Position numbers and translations under genes: made by a program. Under the pieces are notes generated by a model, which did no database searches, was not told where the DNA came from, and worked only from the letters and a program-made list of their open reading frames with translations. From contig NZ_KB898037.1 of the NCBI RefSeq assembly GCF_000377345.1, positions 249,412 through 313,411 of the forward strand: a stretch of 64,000 bases of DNA, in the 5' to 3' direction. Source of the DNA: Thioalkalivibrio sp. ALJ16. Its GTDB lineage: Bacteria > Pseudomonadota > Gammaproteobacteria > Ectothiorhodospirales > Ectothiorhodospiraceae. Positions 9,498 to 19,744 of the stretch are shown here, one piece after another. Within the stretch, counting starts at the first letter, position 1. Each line of letters begins with the position of its first letter.

Positions 9498-9602
9498 ATG
9501 CGTGACTGGTTCACCTTTGAAAACTTCCCGCTGACCTTCACGGCGGGTCTGATCATCTGGTCCTGGATCAGCTTCTTCTCCGTGATCCTGTTCGGCGGCT
9601 GA
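9498..9602 (+). CDS. Putative 34-aa single-span membrane miniprotein
   Basis: This short frame begins with ATG preceded by GAGGA seven bases upstream, a good ribosome site. It encodes 34 residues: a short polar/aromatic start (MRDWFTFENFP), one hydrophobic helix rich in Trp, Phe and Ile, and a stop at TGA. It lies 112 bp after ccoS and directly before the bidirectional terminator, so it would be the last gene of the cbb3 assembly transcript or a small unit of its own. I do not recognise the sequence. It does not resemble the CcoM sequence I recall from Pseudomonas stutzeri, although size and topology are comparable. A role with cbb3 oxidase is inference from position only. Confidence 0.55.
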   Translation: MRDWFTFENFPLTFTAGLIIWSWISFFSVILFGG

Positions 9603-9646
9603 TCGCGCGAAACCCGGCCTTGCGCGGTTCATCTGCGCCTGGCAGC

Positions 9647-9678
9647 AAAAAGGCCCCGGCAGTCGCCGGGGCCTTTTT
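9647..9678. terminator. Bidirectional rho-independent terminator between the cco cluster and rpoH
   Basis: A perfect dyad, AAAAAGGCCCCGGC / GCCGGGGCCTTTTT, surrounds an AGTC loop. The nine-base GC stem with A5 on one side and T5 on the other can end transcription from both the plus-strand cco genes and the minus-strand rpoH. Confidence 0.93.
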
Positions 9679-9714
9679 CGTGGGGCTTGTCGTCGACCGC
9701 GAAGGGCGCTACGG

Positions 9715-10581
<867 letters not shown>

Positions 10582-10614
10582 GCGTTCGGATTCCTCCTGC
10601 TTCATGAATCTAGA

Positions 10615-10641
10615 TTAGCAGTCTGCGGATAAGAGTGCTAA
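10615..10641 (-). promoter_or_regulatory. CIRCE-like operator (HrcA site) at the rpoH promoter
   Basis: The plus strand reads TTAGCAGTC, nine bases, then GAGTGCTAA. The CIRCE consensus is TTAGCACTC-N9-GAGTGCTAA, so 17 of 18 defined bases match with the exact 9-base spacer. It covers the proposed -10 element and start site of the rpoH sigma-E promoter, a placement expected for repression by HrcA. hrcA itself is not in the window. Confidence 0.8.
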
Positions 10642-10657
10642 ACCCTGAAAAAGTTCC
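10630..10657 (-). promoter_or_regulatory. Sigma-E (RpoE)-type promoter of rpoH
   Basis: On the minus strand GGAACTT (10657-10651) is followed after exactly 16 bases by TCTTA (10634-10630). The envelope-stress sigma-E consensus is GGAACTT-N16-TCTGA. Transcription would begin near 10624, leaving a leader of about 43 nt before the ATG at 10581. Enterobacterial rpoH also has a sigma-E promoter, which supports the reading. Confidence 0.7.
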
Positions 10658-10684
10658 GGACGTTTCCCGGGGTAGCCGACCGCG

Positions 10685-11610
10685 TTACGGCGCGTCCCGC
10701 AACGCGTGGCCGCTGCCAAGTCGGGCCCCCAGCCAGCCCAGGAGCAGCCCGGCCAGCAGCAGGGTGAGCAGATGGCTGGCCCCCGGGAGTGCGAGCCGGA
10801 ACGGGAGGTCGAATGCCGCGGCCGCCTGTTCCAGTGGTGCCCGGCTGAGGGCGATCCCGGTCAGCAGCAGCATGCCGGCGAAGACCCCGCCCCCAAGGCC
10901 GGTGATCAGTCCGCCGTACAGCGATGGCCGCCGCAGGAAGCAGTGGGTGGCCCCGCTGATCCGCGAGATTGCGATCTCCTCCTGGCGCTCGCGCAGTTCC
11001 GAGGCGGTCGCCAGGGCCAGAATCAGCACTGCACCCAGCCCCAGCAGGGCGCCCACCACGGCGAGGATGCGCAGCCCCAGCTGGTGCAGGCTGTTTAGCT
11101 GGCGGACCCAGTCATCGTCGCTGACCACGCCGGCCCCCGGCGCGATGGCCGCGAGCGCGTCGCGCAGCGCGCCGAGCGCGGCGGGGTCGGTGGTGGCGGG
11201 CACGACATCGATCACATCCGGCAGCGGGTTCTCGTCCAGCCAGTCCAGCAGGCCTGGATCCGCCAGCCTCTCGCGGTACTGTGCCAGGGCCTCGTCGGCG
11301 TCGATCCAGTCCCAGCGTTCCACACGGGCATCGGACTCCAGGTGGTGCTCCAGCTCGGCGACGGTGTCGGGTTCCACCGCGTCCAGGTAAAGCGCGATTC
11401 GCGGGTCGTGGTCGATGTGCGCGGACAGGGCCCGGGCGTTGTCCAGCAGGACCCAGAGGTAGGCAGGAAGCGCCAGGATGAAGCCGAGTACGGCAATGCT
11501 GATCAGGCTCAGAATCGGTGCCTGCAGCCGGCGCTGGAGGCTCCGCCGGGCCGCATCACGGTGCGCCTCCATCCAGGCCGGGACCGTATCCAGCAGGCGC
11601 CGGCCGGGTC

Positions 11611-11614
<4 letters not shown>
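10685..11614 (-). CDS. ftsX: Cell division protein FtsX (ABC-like permease)
   Basis: FtsX is the integral membrane partner of FtsE in the division-site complex that controls septal murein hydrolases. The 309-residue protein has a cytoplasmic N-terminus, a first helix (about residues 34-56) and a periplasmic loop of about 120 residues. Three closely grouped helices form the FtsX permease domain, where the ELRERQEEIAISRISGAT segment is typical. The start overlaps the ftsE stop by 4 bp, giving coupled expression. Order ftsY-ftsE-ftsX-rpoH is the usual gammaproteobacterial one. Confidence 0.95.
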
Positions 11615-12288
<674 letters not shown>

Positions 12289-12300
12289 GCGGCCAGCTCG

Positions 12301-13308
12301 TCAGTCGCTGTCGCGGCCGAGGAGGGCGCGCACGAAGGCACGGGCGTCGAATACCTGCAGGTCCTCGGCGCTCTCCCCGACCCCGATGAACCGCACCGGC
12401 ACACCGAGTTGCTCGGCCAGCGCGAACAGCACACCGCCCTTGGCCGTGCCGTCGAGCTTGGTGACCACGATCCCGGTCAGGCCCAGCGCTTCGTGGAACT
12501 GGCGGGCCTGGTTCAGCGCGTTCTGGCCGGTGCCGCCATCCACCACCAGCAGGACCTCGTCCGGTGCGTGTTCGTCCAGCCGGCCCATGACCCGCTTCAC
12601 TTTGCGCACCTCTTCCATCAGGTTGGTCTGGGTGTGCAGGCGCCCGGCGGTGTCGGCAATCATCACGTCGATCTCCCGCGCCTGGGCGGCCTGCAGGCCG
12701 TCATAGACAACGGATGCGGAATCCGCCCCGGTGCCCTGGGCGATCACCGGGACCTGGTTGCGCTCGCCCCAGGTCTGCAGCTGTTCCACCGCCGCGGCCC
12801 GGAAGGTATCGCCGGCGGCCAGCAGGACCGAGCGCCCGTCGAGCTTCAGGTGATGCGCCAGCTTGCCGATGGTGGTGGTCTTGCCGGCCCCGTTGATGCC
12901 CACGACCAGGATCGAGAACGGGCGCTCGGCCGCCGGGATCTCGAGCGGGCGCGAGACCGGCTCCAGGATCTCCACCATGGCCGCCTCGAGGGCGTCCATC
13001 AGGGCGTCGGCGTCGTTCAGCTGACCGCGTTTCACCTCGCGGGTGATACGATCCATGATCTGCTGGGTCGCATCCAGGCCCACGTCCGCGAGAAGCAGGC
13101 GCTCTTCGAGCTCCTCGAACAGTTCGTCGTCGATCTTGCGCCGGAACAGAGACCCCAGGTCACCACCCAGGGCTTGCCCGGTCTTGGCCAGCCCCTGGCG
13201 CAGGCGCTGGAACCAGCCCCCGCGGGCGGGCTTCTCCCGCTCGGGGCCGGAGGTCTCCGCGGCGGGCTGGGCGGGTTCTTCGGAGTTCTTCTTGCGGAAA
13301 CCGAACAT
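12301..13308 (-). CDS. ftsY: Signal recognition particle receptor FtsY
   Basis: FtsY is the membrane-associated SRP receptor GTPase that docks ribosome-nascent-chain complexes on the Sec translocon. The 335-residue protein has a short acidic and basic A domain, an NG domain starting near residue 40, and GTPase motifs GINGAGKTTTIGKLA (G1), DTAGRLHTQTNLMEE (G3) and TKLDGTAKGG (G4). I favour the ATG at 13308 (MFGFRKK, typical of FtsY). A TTG five codons upstream is also possible; neither has a clear ribosome site. The A domain is short compared with E. coli FtsY. The gene is divergent from the M16 peptidase pair. Confidence 0.94.
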   Translation of the reverse strand: MFGFRKKNSEEPAQPAAETSGPEREKPARGGWFQRLRQGLAKTGQALGGDLGSLFRRKIDDELFEELEERLLLADVGLDATQQIMDRITREVKRGQLNDADALMDALEAAMVEILEPVSRPLEIPAAERPFSILVVGINGAGKTTTIGKLAHHLKLDGRSVLLAAGDTFRAAAVEQLQTWGERNQVPVIAQGTGADSASVVYDGLQAAQAREIDVMIADTAGRLHTQTNLMEEVRKVKRVMGRLDEHAPDEVLLVVDGGTGQNALNQARQFHEALGLTGIVVTKLDGTAKGGVLFALAEQLGVPVRFIGVGESAEDLQVFDARAFVRALLGRDSD

Positions 13309-13363
13309 GCTCGATGTGGTCAAGTAGAGAGTTCGCCAATGCTAGCACGAGGATTCATGAATC

Positions 13364-14773
13364 ATGCGCGGTAGAAATCTGATTCCAGCACTGTTCGCGG
13401 CGCTCGCGTTCGCCTGGCCCCTGGCGGCGTCGGCGACGATGGCGGAGATCGAATCGGACGTGGTCGAGGCCACGCTCGACAACGGCCTGACGGTCCTGGT
13501 GCTGGAGGACCGGCGCGCGCCTGTCGTGGCCAATATGGTCTGGTACCGCGTCGGGTCCGCTGACGAGCACAGCGGCATCACCGGCATTTCGCACATGCTG
13601 GAGCACATGATGTTCCGCGGCTCCGAGCAATACGAGCCGGGCGAGTTCTCGCGCATCGTGTCGCGCCTGGGCGGGCGCGAGAACGCCTTTACCGGGCGCG
13701 ACTACACCGGTTATTTCCAGGTCATCGGGCGCGACCACTGGGAGACGGTGATGGCGATGGAGGCCGAACGCATGCGGCATCTGCGCCTGCAGGAGGACGA
13801 GTTCCAGCCGGAGCGCGACGTGGTGGCCGAGGAGCGCCGTCTGCGGGTCGAGGACCAGCCCAACTCGCTGCTGCGCGAACAGTTCATGGCGACCGCTTTC
13901 CTCAATCACCCCTATGGCCAGCCGGTGGTGGGCTGGATGACCGACATCCAGGCCTACACCGTGGAGGACAACCAGGTGTGGTATGACCGCTTCTACCACC
14001 CAAACAATGCGGTGGTCGTGGTCGTGGGCGACGTGGATGCCGAGCGGGTGATCGCCGCGGCGCGGGAACACTTTGGCGAGATACCGGCCGGGGACCTGCC
14101 TGAACTCAAGCCGCGTACCGAGACTCCGCAGAGGGGTGAGCGCCGGATTACCGTGGAGGCCCCCGCGGAACTGCCCTACCTGATGATGGGCTGGAAGGCG
14201 CCGGTCCTGAACACCCTGGACGACCCTGCGGACGCCTATGCCCTGCTGGTGGCGGCCGGGGTGCTGGACTCGGGCGAGGCCTCTCGCTTCGCCCGCGAGA
14301 TCGTGCGCGGCGAGGAACTGGCCGGTGCGACCTCGGCGCGTTACAGCCCGTTCAGCCGTCTGGACGATCTGTTCCTGATCGCCGCGGTACCGACCGCCGC
14401 CACCGATGTGGAGACGCTGGAGGCGGCGCTGCTGGACCAGGTCGAACGCCTCAAGGACGAGCCGGTCGGCGCCGGCGAGCTGGAGCGGGTGCAGGCCCGG
14501 GTGATCGCGTCCGAGATCTATCAGCGCGACTCGGTGCGCTCCCAGGCCTTTCAGCTGGGCATGCTGGAGACGGTTGGCGTCGGCTGGCAGGAGGGTGACC
14601 GCTTTGTCGAGCGTGTGCGCGCGGTGACCCCCGAGGACGTGCAGCGCGTGGCCCGCGAATACCTGGTGTCCGAGCGGCGCACCGTGGGGGTCCTCGACCC
14701 GCAGCCCCTGGACGGTGCGGATGCACCGGACCCGGCGGCTCAGCCCTATGGCGACGGCATGGGGGATCTGTAA
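13364..14773 (+). CDS. M16 family zinc peptidase, catalytic subunit
   Basis: This is a secreted insulinase-type metallopeptidase. The 469 residues start with a signal peptide (MRGRNLIPALFAALAFAWPLAASA). The inverted zinc motif HxxEH follows, visible in SHMLEHMMFRG, with the distal glutamate in VVAEERRLRVED. Two M16 half-domains are present. It is paired with the next gene, which lacks the zinc motif. This is the common heterodimer arrangement (PqqL/YmxG-like pairs) in Gammaproteobacteria next to rsmD. The exact substrate is unknown. Confidence 0.9.
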   Translation: MRGRNLIPALFAALAFAWPLAASATMAEIESDVVEATLDNGLTVLVLEDRRAPVVANMVWYRVGSADEHSGITGISHMLEHMMFRGSEQYEPGEFSRIVSRLGGRENAFTGRDYTGYFQVIGRDHWETVMAMEAERMRHLRLQEDEFQPERDVVAEERRLRVEDQPNSLLREQFMATAFLNHPYGQPVVGWMTDIQAYTVEDNQVWYDRFYHPNNAVVVVVGDVDAERVIAAAREHFGEIPAGDLPELKPRTETPQRGERRITVEAPAELPYLMMGWKAPVLNTLDDPADAYALLVAAGVLDSGEASRFAREIVRGEELAGATSARYSPFSRLDDLFLIAAVPTAATDVETLEAALLDQVERLKDEPVGAGELERVQARVIASEIYQRDSVRSQAFQLGMLETVGVGWQEGDRFVERVRAVTPEDVQRVAREYLVSERRTVGVLDPQPLDGADAPDPAAQPYGDGMGDL

Positions 14774-14802
14774 TGGGGGGCTCTGTAATGACCGGAGGAA
14801 AC

Positions 14803-16107
14803 ATGATGCGTGGCGGACTGCTCGCGGTCCTGGGACTGCTGCTGATGCTGGCGATCCCCGCCCAGGCGGTGGAAATCGAGGAGTGGGAGACCGACGAAGG
14901 CCTGCGTGTCCTCTATGTTGCGGCCCCCGACCTGCCAATGGTGGACCTGCGTCTGACCTTTGACGGCGGGGCCTCCCGTGATGGCGACCAGAGCGGGCTG
15001 GCCTCCCTGACCAGCGCGGCGCTGCGGCACGGGACTGCGGATCTCGACGCCGACGCCCTGGCCGAGCGTTTCGAGTCCGTCGGGGCGGAATTCGGCACCA
15101 GCTCGCTGCGCGACATGGCGATCGTCAGTCTGCGCAGTCTGACCGAGCCGGACTGGATGGAGACCGCACTGGACACCCTGGCCTCGGTGCTGGCCGAACC
15201 GGCCTTTCCGGAGTCGGATTTCGAGCGCGCGCGGCGCCAGGCCCTGCAGGGCCTGCAGCGCGAGCGCCAGGATCCGGGCAGTGTCGCCAGCCGGCGGTTC
15301 TACGAGCTGATGTACGGCGATCACCCCTACGCCAACTGGCCCCGCGGCGAGCGCGAGACCCTGGAGGCCCTGCAGCCCGGGGATGCGCACGACTTCTATC
15401 GGCGCCACTACACCTCCGGCAACGGGGCGCTGGCGATTACCGGGGGCGTTGACCGGGCCACCGCCGAGACCATTGCCGCGCGCATCTCCGCGGCCCTGCC
15501 GCAGGGTTCGGCGGTCGATCCGCTGCCGCCGGTGCCGGTGCGCGACGAGCCGGTGGAGGAGCGTATCGCGTTCCCCTCCGAGCAGGCGCATATCCTGATC
15601 GGTACCCCGACCCTGCGACGCGGGGACGAGGACCACTACGCGCTGACGTTGGCCAATCATGTGTTCGGCGGTGGCGGGTTTACCTCGCGGTTGTTCCAGG
15701 AGATCCGCAGTCAGCGCGGTCTGGCCTACTCGGTCAGCAGCCGCCTGCAGCCGATGGCGGTGGAGGGCCCGTTCCGCATCGGGATGCAGACCGGCGTGGA
15801 TCAGGCCGACGACGCCGTGGCGGCGCTGCGCGAGCAGCTCGTGCGCTGGCATGCCGACGGGGTGGATGCCGACGAGCTCGATGCCTCGCGCGAGAACGTG
15901 GTCAACAGCTTCCCGCTGTCGCTGGCCTCGAACAGCGATATCGTCGGCCTGCTGGGCATGATGGCCTTCTACGACCTGCCGCTGGACTATCTGGAACGCT
16001 ACATCGAACGCATACAGGCGGTGGAGCTGGAGGACCTGAACGAGCGCCTGCGCGCGCGCATCCATCCGGATGCGATGGTTACGGTGATCGTGGGTGGGCA
16101 GGAGTAG
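14803..16107 (+). CDS. M16 family peptidase-like protein, non-catalytic partner subunit
   Basis: The 434-residue secreted protein has the M16 fold but no HxxEH in the position where the preceding gene has it (the region reads SGLASLTSAAL). Its C-terminal half holds the R/Y pair segment FTSRLFQEIRSQRGLAYSVSS, used in M16 heterodimers to bind substrate backbone. It is therefore likely the substrate-binding partner of the upstream peptidase. I chose the ATG at 14803 because GGAGG lies 5-6 nt upstream; a signal peptide follows (LLAVLGLLLMLAIPAQA). An open frame begins 30 bp earlier at the end of the preceding gene. Confidence 0.9.
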   Translation: MMRGGLLAVLGLLLMLAIPAQAVEIEEWETDEGLRVLYVAAPDLPMVDLRLTFDGGASRDGDQSGLASLTSAALRHGTADLDADALAERFESVGAEFGTSSLRDMAIVSLRSLTEPDWMETALDTLASVLAEPAFPESDFERARRQALQGLQRERQDPGSVASRRFYELMYGDHPYANWPRGERETLEALQPGDAHDFYRRHYTSGNGALAITGGVDRATAETIAARISAALPQGSAVDPLPPVPVRDEPVEERIAFPSEQAHILIGTPTLRRGDEDHYALTLANHVFGGGGFTSRLFQEIRSQRGLAYSVSSRLQPMAVEGPFRIGMQTGVDQADDAVAALREQLVRWHADGVDADELDASRENVVNSFPLSLASNSDIVGLLGMMAFYDLPLDYLERYIERIQAVELEDLNERLRARIHPDAMVTVIVGGQE

Positions 16108-16705
16108 GCGCGCCCCCGCCGGTCGGCCGTCCCGCATTCGCATCATCGGCGGGGCCTGGCGCCGGCGCTGGCTGCCGGTGCCGGCGGTTGGCGGGCTGCG
16201 GCCCACGGCCGATGCCCTGCGCGAGACGCTTTTCAACTGGCTGCAGCCACGGCTGCCGGGTGCCCGGGTCCTTGATCTGTTCGCCGGTACCGGGGCGCTG
16301 GGCCTGGAGGCGGCCTCGCGCGGGGCGGATACGGTGCTGCTGGTCGAGCGCGACGCCCGGGCGGCGGCGCAGCTCGAGGCCAACTGCGACACCCTTGGCG
16401 CCGGCCAGGTCCGCGTGCGCCGGGACGATGCCCTGCGCGTGCTGGCGGACCCGCCGCCGGAGGGTCGGCCGTACGACCTGGTGCTGGTGGACCCGCCGTT
16501 TCACAAGGGGCTGGTGGCGCCGGTGCTGGCGGCCCTGCGTGCGTCGGGCTGGCTGCATCCCGACAGTTGCGTGTACGTAGAGATCGAGGCCGAGGCTGAT
16601 CTCGGCTTCCTGGCCGCGGACGGTTGGCGGGTCGAGCGCGAACGCCAGGGCGGGCAGGCCCGCGCCCTGTTGCTGGCGCAGGCCGAACCCGACGCCACCG
16701 ACTGA
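16094..16705 (+). CDS. rsmD: 16S rRNA (guanine(966)-N2)-methyltransferase RsmD
   Basis: RsmD methylates G966 of 16S rRNA with SAM. The 203-residue protein has the conserved N-terminal IRIIGGAWRRR and GGLRPTADALRETLFNWL blocks, SAM motif I LDLFAGTGALGLEA and catalytic motif IV VDPPF. It begins with GTG inside the last 14 bases of the M16 partner gene, implying coupling. The neighbourhood ftsY // M16-M16-rsmD is common in Gammaproteobacteria. Confidence 0.95.
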   Translation: MGRSRRAPAGRPSRIRIIGGAWRRRWLPVPAVGGLRPTADALRETLFNWLQPRLPGARVLDLFAGTGALGLEAASRGADTVLLVERDARAAAQLEANCDTLGAGQVRVRRDDALRVLADPPPEGRPYDLVLVDPPFHKGLVAPVLAALRASGWLHPDSCVYVEIEAEADLGFLAADGWRVERERQGGQARALLLAQAEPDATD

Positions 16706-16884
16706 CGCCACAGGGCACGCTGCGCGCGACCGTTCCTTTGCAGCGGCGGGCGTCATTGGTTACGGTATCAGCGTCCTGCCCAGTGCGAAATCGCCCGACG
16801 GGCGCCCCCCCGCGCGGCTTTCGGATCACTCCGGAGTCAGATCGCTCGGTCTTGCGCTTGCCACAAAAATATAAGGGGAAACGA

Positions 16885-18507
16885 ATGGAAGAGCCGTCCA
16901 CTCCTGGTCTGACGCAAACCCGCCTCGGCGGGTTCGGCGTGATCTGCAGCCCGGTGTTCTATACCTCCAGCCTCGTAATCGCGGCCTTCGTGCTGTTCGG
17001 GGCGGTTTTTCCGGATCGCGCCGAGGTGGTCTTTAACCAGCTGCAAAGCGGGATCGGGGAGTATCTCGGCTGGTATTACATGCTGGTCGTGACGATCTTC
17101 CTGGTCTTCTCCCTGTACCTGATGTTCAGCCGCTACGGCGACGTGCGCCTGGGCGACCAGTTCGAGGCTCCGCGTTTCAGCTACACCGCGTGGTTCGCGA
17201 TGCTGTTCTCCGCGGGCATGGGGATCGGGCTGCTGTTCTGGAGTATCGCCGAGCCGATGTTCCACTACCTCAGTCCGCCGCATGCGGAGGGCGAGAGCGC
17301 CGAGGCGGCCACCGAGGCCATGCGCTACACCTTCTTCCACTGGGGGCTGCATGCCTGGGCGATCTACATCGTCGTCGGCCTGTCGCTGGCGTACTACGCC
17401 TACCGCCACAACCTCCCGCTGCTGATCCGCTCGTCGCTGTACCCGTTCATCGGTGATCGGATCTATGGCCCGTGGGGGCACCTCGTCGACGTGGTGGCGC
17501 TGTTCGGCACCATGTTCGGGGTGGCCACCTCGCTGGGCCTTGGGGTCATGCAGATCAACGCGGGCCTGAACTTCGTGTTCGGGATCGAGGAATCCACCTA
17601 CATGCAGATCGTCCTGGTCGCGATCATCACCCTGATCGCCGTCGTCTCGGTGGCGCTGGGCGTCGACAAGGGCATCAAGCGTCTGTCCAACTTCAATATT
17701 GGACTGGCGGCGATCCTGATCGCCTTGCTGCTGGTGATGGGGCCGACCCTGTTCATCCTGCGTCTGCTGGTGGAAAGCACCGGTGTCTATGTGCAGTCAC
17801 TGCCCGCGATGAGCCTGTGGGCCGACACCATCGAGGACTCCGGCTGGGCCACCTCCTGGACCATCTTCTACTGGGGCTGGTGGATCTCCTGGGCCCCGTA
17901 CGTCGGCATGTTCATCGCGCGGGTCTCGCGCGGGCGCACGATTCGCGAGTTTGTTGCCGGGGTACTGCTGGCCCCGACCGCCGCGGCCTTCGTCTGGCTG
18001 GCCGTGTTCGGGGGTACCGCGATGAGCTACGAGCTCGACGGCGTTGCGGACCTGGCCGGCGCCGTTTCGGAAAACGTGTCCACCGCGTTGTTCGTGACCC
18101 TCCAGGCCCTGCCGCTATGGGATTGGCTGGCGCTTGTGGTGATGGCAGCGGCGACCTTGCTGATCGTCACCTTCTTCGTGACCTCCTCGGATTCCGGTTC
18201 GCTGGTCATCGACACCCTGGCCTCCGGCGACGTGCGCAACCCGACCGTCACCCAGCGCGTGTACTGGGCCATCCTCGAAGGGGTGGTCGCCTCCATCCTG
18301 CTGCTGGCGGGCGGCCTGGCCGCGCTGCAGGCGGCCGCGATCAGTGTCGGGCTGCCGTTCTCGGTCATCATGCTGATCATGGTGGTCGGCCTGTGGCGAA
18401 GCCTGCACCAGACCGAGGCGATCACGCCGACCAAGTACCAGAAGGAGGCCGCGCCGCCACATACCCTGTACGGGTATACGGACGATCTGGACGACAAGAT
18501 CAAGTAG
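16885..18507 (+). CDS. BCCT family compatible-solute transporter (betaine/carnitine/choline type)
   Basis: BCCT carriers import glycine betaine, choline, carnitine or ectoine by sodium or proton symport for osmoprotection. The 540-residue product has about 12 helices and the family signature near residue 330: WTIFYWGWWISWAPYVGMFIA in overlapping parts, then RVSRGRTIREF. The glycine-rich AMLFSAGMGIGLLFW segment marks the substrate and sodium region. Substrate cannot be told from sequence by eye. The ATG at 16885 has AAGGGGA 5 nt upstream. The 180-bp leader has an ACTCCGGAGT palindrome at 16828-16837 but no clear promoter. It fits a salt-adapted organism. Confidence 0.93.
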   Translation: MEEPSTPGLTQTRLGGFGVICSPVFYTSSLVIAAFVLFGAVFPDRAEVVFNQLQSGIGEYLGWYYMLVVTIFLVFSLYLMFSRYGDVRLGDQFEAPRFSYTAWFAMLFSAGMGIGLLFWSIAEPMFHYLSPPHAEGESAEAATEAMRYTFFHWGLHAWAIYIVVGLSLAYYAYRHNLPLLIRSSLYPFIGDRIYGPWGHLVDVVALFGTMFGVATSLGLGVMQINAGLNFVFGIEESTYMQIVLVAIITLIAVVSVALGVDKGIKRLSNFNIGLAAILIALLLVMGPTLFILRLLVESTGVYVQSLPAMSLWADTIEDSGWATSWTIFYWGWWISWAPYVGMFIARVSRGRTIREFVAGVLLAPTAAAFVWLAVFGGTAMSYELDGVADLAGAVSENVSTALFVTLQALPLWDWLALVVMAAATLLIVTFFVTSSDSGSLVIDTLASGDVRNPTVTQRVYWAILEGVVASILLLAGGLAALQAAAISVGLPFSVIMLIMVVGLWRSLHQTEAITPTKYQKEAAPPHTLYGYTDDLDDKIK

Positions 18508-18516
18508 GGGGTAAGC

Positions 18517-19401
18517 ATGGCTGCGTCCCGAGTGGCGCTGCTGGGATGCGGGCTCATGGGGCAACCCATGGGCCTGCGTCTTTTGCAGGCCGGGTTTTCT
18601 GTGGTGGCCTACAACCGCACGGTCGCCCGCGCGAGCGATTTGGCGGCCGAGGGGGTCACCGTCCACAACGCCCCCGCCGCGGCCGTTGCGGAGGCCGACG
18701 TGCTGGTGCTGATGCTCAGCGATGCCGGCGCCATCGAAGCGGTGCTCGACGAGCTGCCGGACGGGGCGCTGGACGGGCGCTGCGTGATCCAGATGGCGAC
18801 CATCCTGCCGGCTGAAAGCCGAGCCCTGGCACAGCGGGTCCGCGCCGCCGGGGCCTGCTACCTGGAGGCCCCGGTGCTGGGCTCTATCCCGGAGGCGCGC
18901 GATGGGCGGCTGCTGATCATGGCGGGTGCCGACCGCGAGGCGGACTTTGTCCGGGCGCGGCCGGTGCTGGCGGCCCTGGGCGAGACGCCCCGGCATGTCG
19001 GAGCCGTCGGGCAAGGGGCGGCCCTTAAGCTCGCCTTCAACCAGCTGATCGCGAGCCTGACCGCCGCATTTTCCCTCAGCCTGGGGCTGGTGCGGCGCGA
19101 GGGCGTGGAGGTGGATACCTTCATGGACATCCTGCGCGACAGCGCCCTGTACGCCCCGACCTTCGACAAGAAGCTGGGCAAGATGGTCTCCGGCGACTTC
19201 GGTACGGCCAACTTTCCGGTCAAGCACCTGCTCAAGGATGTGCGTCTGACCGAGCGCGCGGTCGAGGATGCTGGCCTGACGGCGCCCTGGCTGCCGCTAG
19301 TGGCGGGATTGTTGGAGCAGGCCGCTGAAGCGGGGCTGGCCGATGCGGACTACTCGGCCTTGTATACCGCGATTGCCCCGGAGCCCCCGGGGAAGCGTTG
19401 A
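18517..19401 (+). CDS. NAD(P)-dependent beta-hydroxyacid dehydrogenase (HIBADH/GLYR family)
   Basis: The 294-residue protein has the family layout: an N-terminal Rossmann fold with GCGLMGQPMGLRLLQAGF, the substrate loop EAPVLGSIPEARDGRL (usual form D/E-A-P-V-S/L-G), and the catalytic lysine region GQGAALKLAFNQ, followed by the all-helical C-terminal domain. Members reduce or oxidise 3-hydroxyisobutyrate, tartronate semialdehyde, glyoxylate or succinic semialdehyde. The N-terminal NRT after the second beta strand suggests NADP preference, but this is inference. It starts 9 bp after the BCCT gene and may be cotranscribed with it. Confidence 0.88.
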   Translation: MAASRVALLGCGLMGQPMGLRLLQAGFSVVAYNRTVARASDLAAEGVTVHNAPAAAVAEADVLVLMLSDAGAIEAVLDELPDGALDGRCVIQMATILPAESRALAQRVRAAGACYLEAPVLGSIPEARDGRLLIMAGADREADFVRARPVLAALGETPRHVGAVGQGAALKLAFNQLIASLTAAFSLSLGLVRREGVEVDTFMDILRDSALYAPTFDKKLGKMVSGDFGTANFPVKHLLKDVRLTERAVEDAGLTAPWLPLVAGLLEQAAEAGLADADYSALYTAIAPEPPGKR

Positions 19402-19427
19402 TTCATGTATGCGTTGGTGCGAGCCCT

Positions 19428-19436
19428 TTATGCACA
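19428..19436 (+). promoter_or_regulatory. DnaA box (TTATGCACA)
   Basis: Exact match to the R-type DnaA consensus TTATNCACA. It lies in the rpmE upstream gap, 180 bp before a second exact box in the same orientation. Confidence 0.6.
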
Positions 19437-19615
19437 GCGCCGGTGGCCGCAGGGGCGTCGTGGTCGGGGTCGCTGTGGTGTCCGAAGGCGGCCTGTGTAA
19501 AAAATATTTGCGCAATAAAAACAAAGGATTGCGCAGGTGTGCCCTCGGTTTCGGGCGGCAGGCCCTTGACCCCGGCGCCCTGGTTTGAACGGCAGTGGAC
19601 AATTCGTCCACAAAG

Positions 19616-19624
19616 TTATCCACA
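19616..19624 (+). promoter_or_regulatory. DnaA box (TTATCCACA)
   Basis: Exact match to the highest-affinity DnaA box sequence TTATCCACA. Immediately upstream is a GTCCAC/GTGGAC dyad. Read on the minus strand the two give TGTGGATAA, two bases, then a weak box-like TGTGGACGA, resembling tandem boxes. Confidence 0.7.
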
Positions 19625-19714
19625 GGTTTTCGGGGCGGGCAAAACCCCTCTCGTATTCAGGCAGTTGCCGCGCAGTCCTGAAAGGGCTTGTGCACAATGG
19701 CCGCTAACAGGTCC

Positions 19715-19744
19715 TTGCGCCGAATGGTGTGCTGGGGCTATGCT
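19715..19744 (+). promoter_or_regulatory. Possible sigma-70 promoter of rpmE
   Basis: TTGCGC (19715-19720) and TATGCT (19739-19744) are separated by 18 bp. Transcription would start near 19751, 29 nt before the rpmE ATG. The hexamers are only moderate matches. Confidence 0.4.

Noticed and set aside
16870-16875. TATAAG hexamer before the BCCT gene
   Set aside because: It overlaps the ribosome site only 10 nt from the ATG and has no -35 partner.
16624-16884. 87-codon N-terminal extension of the BCCT transporter
   Set aside because: It overlaps rsmD, is Arg/Pro-rich and lacks similarity; the ATG at 16885 has a good ribosome site and the normal BCCT start.
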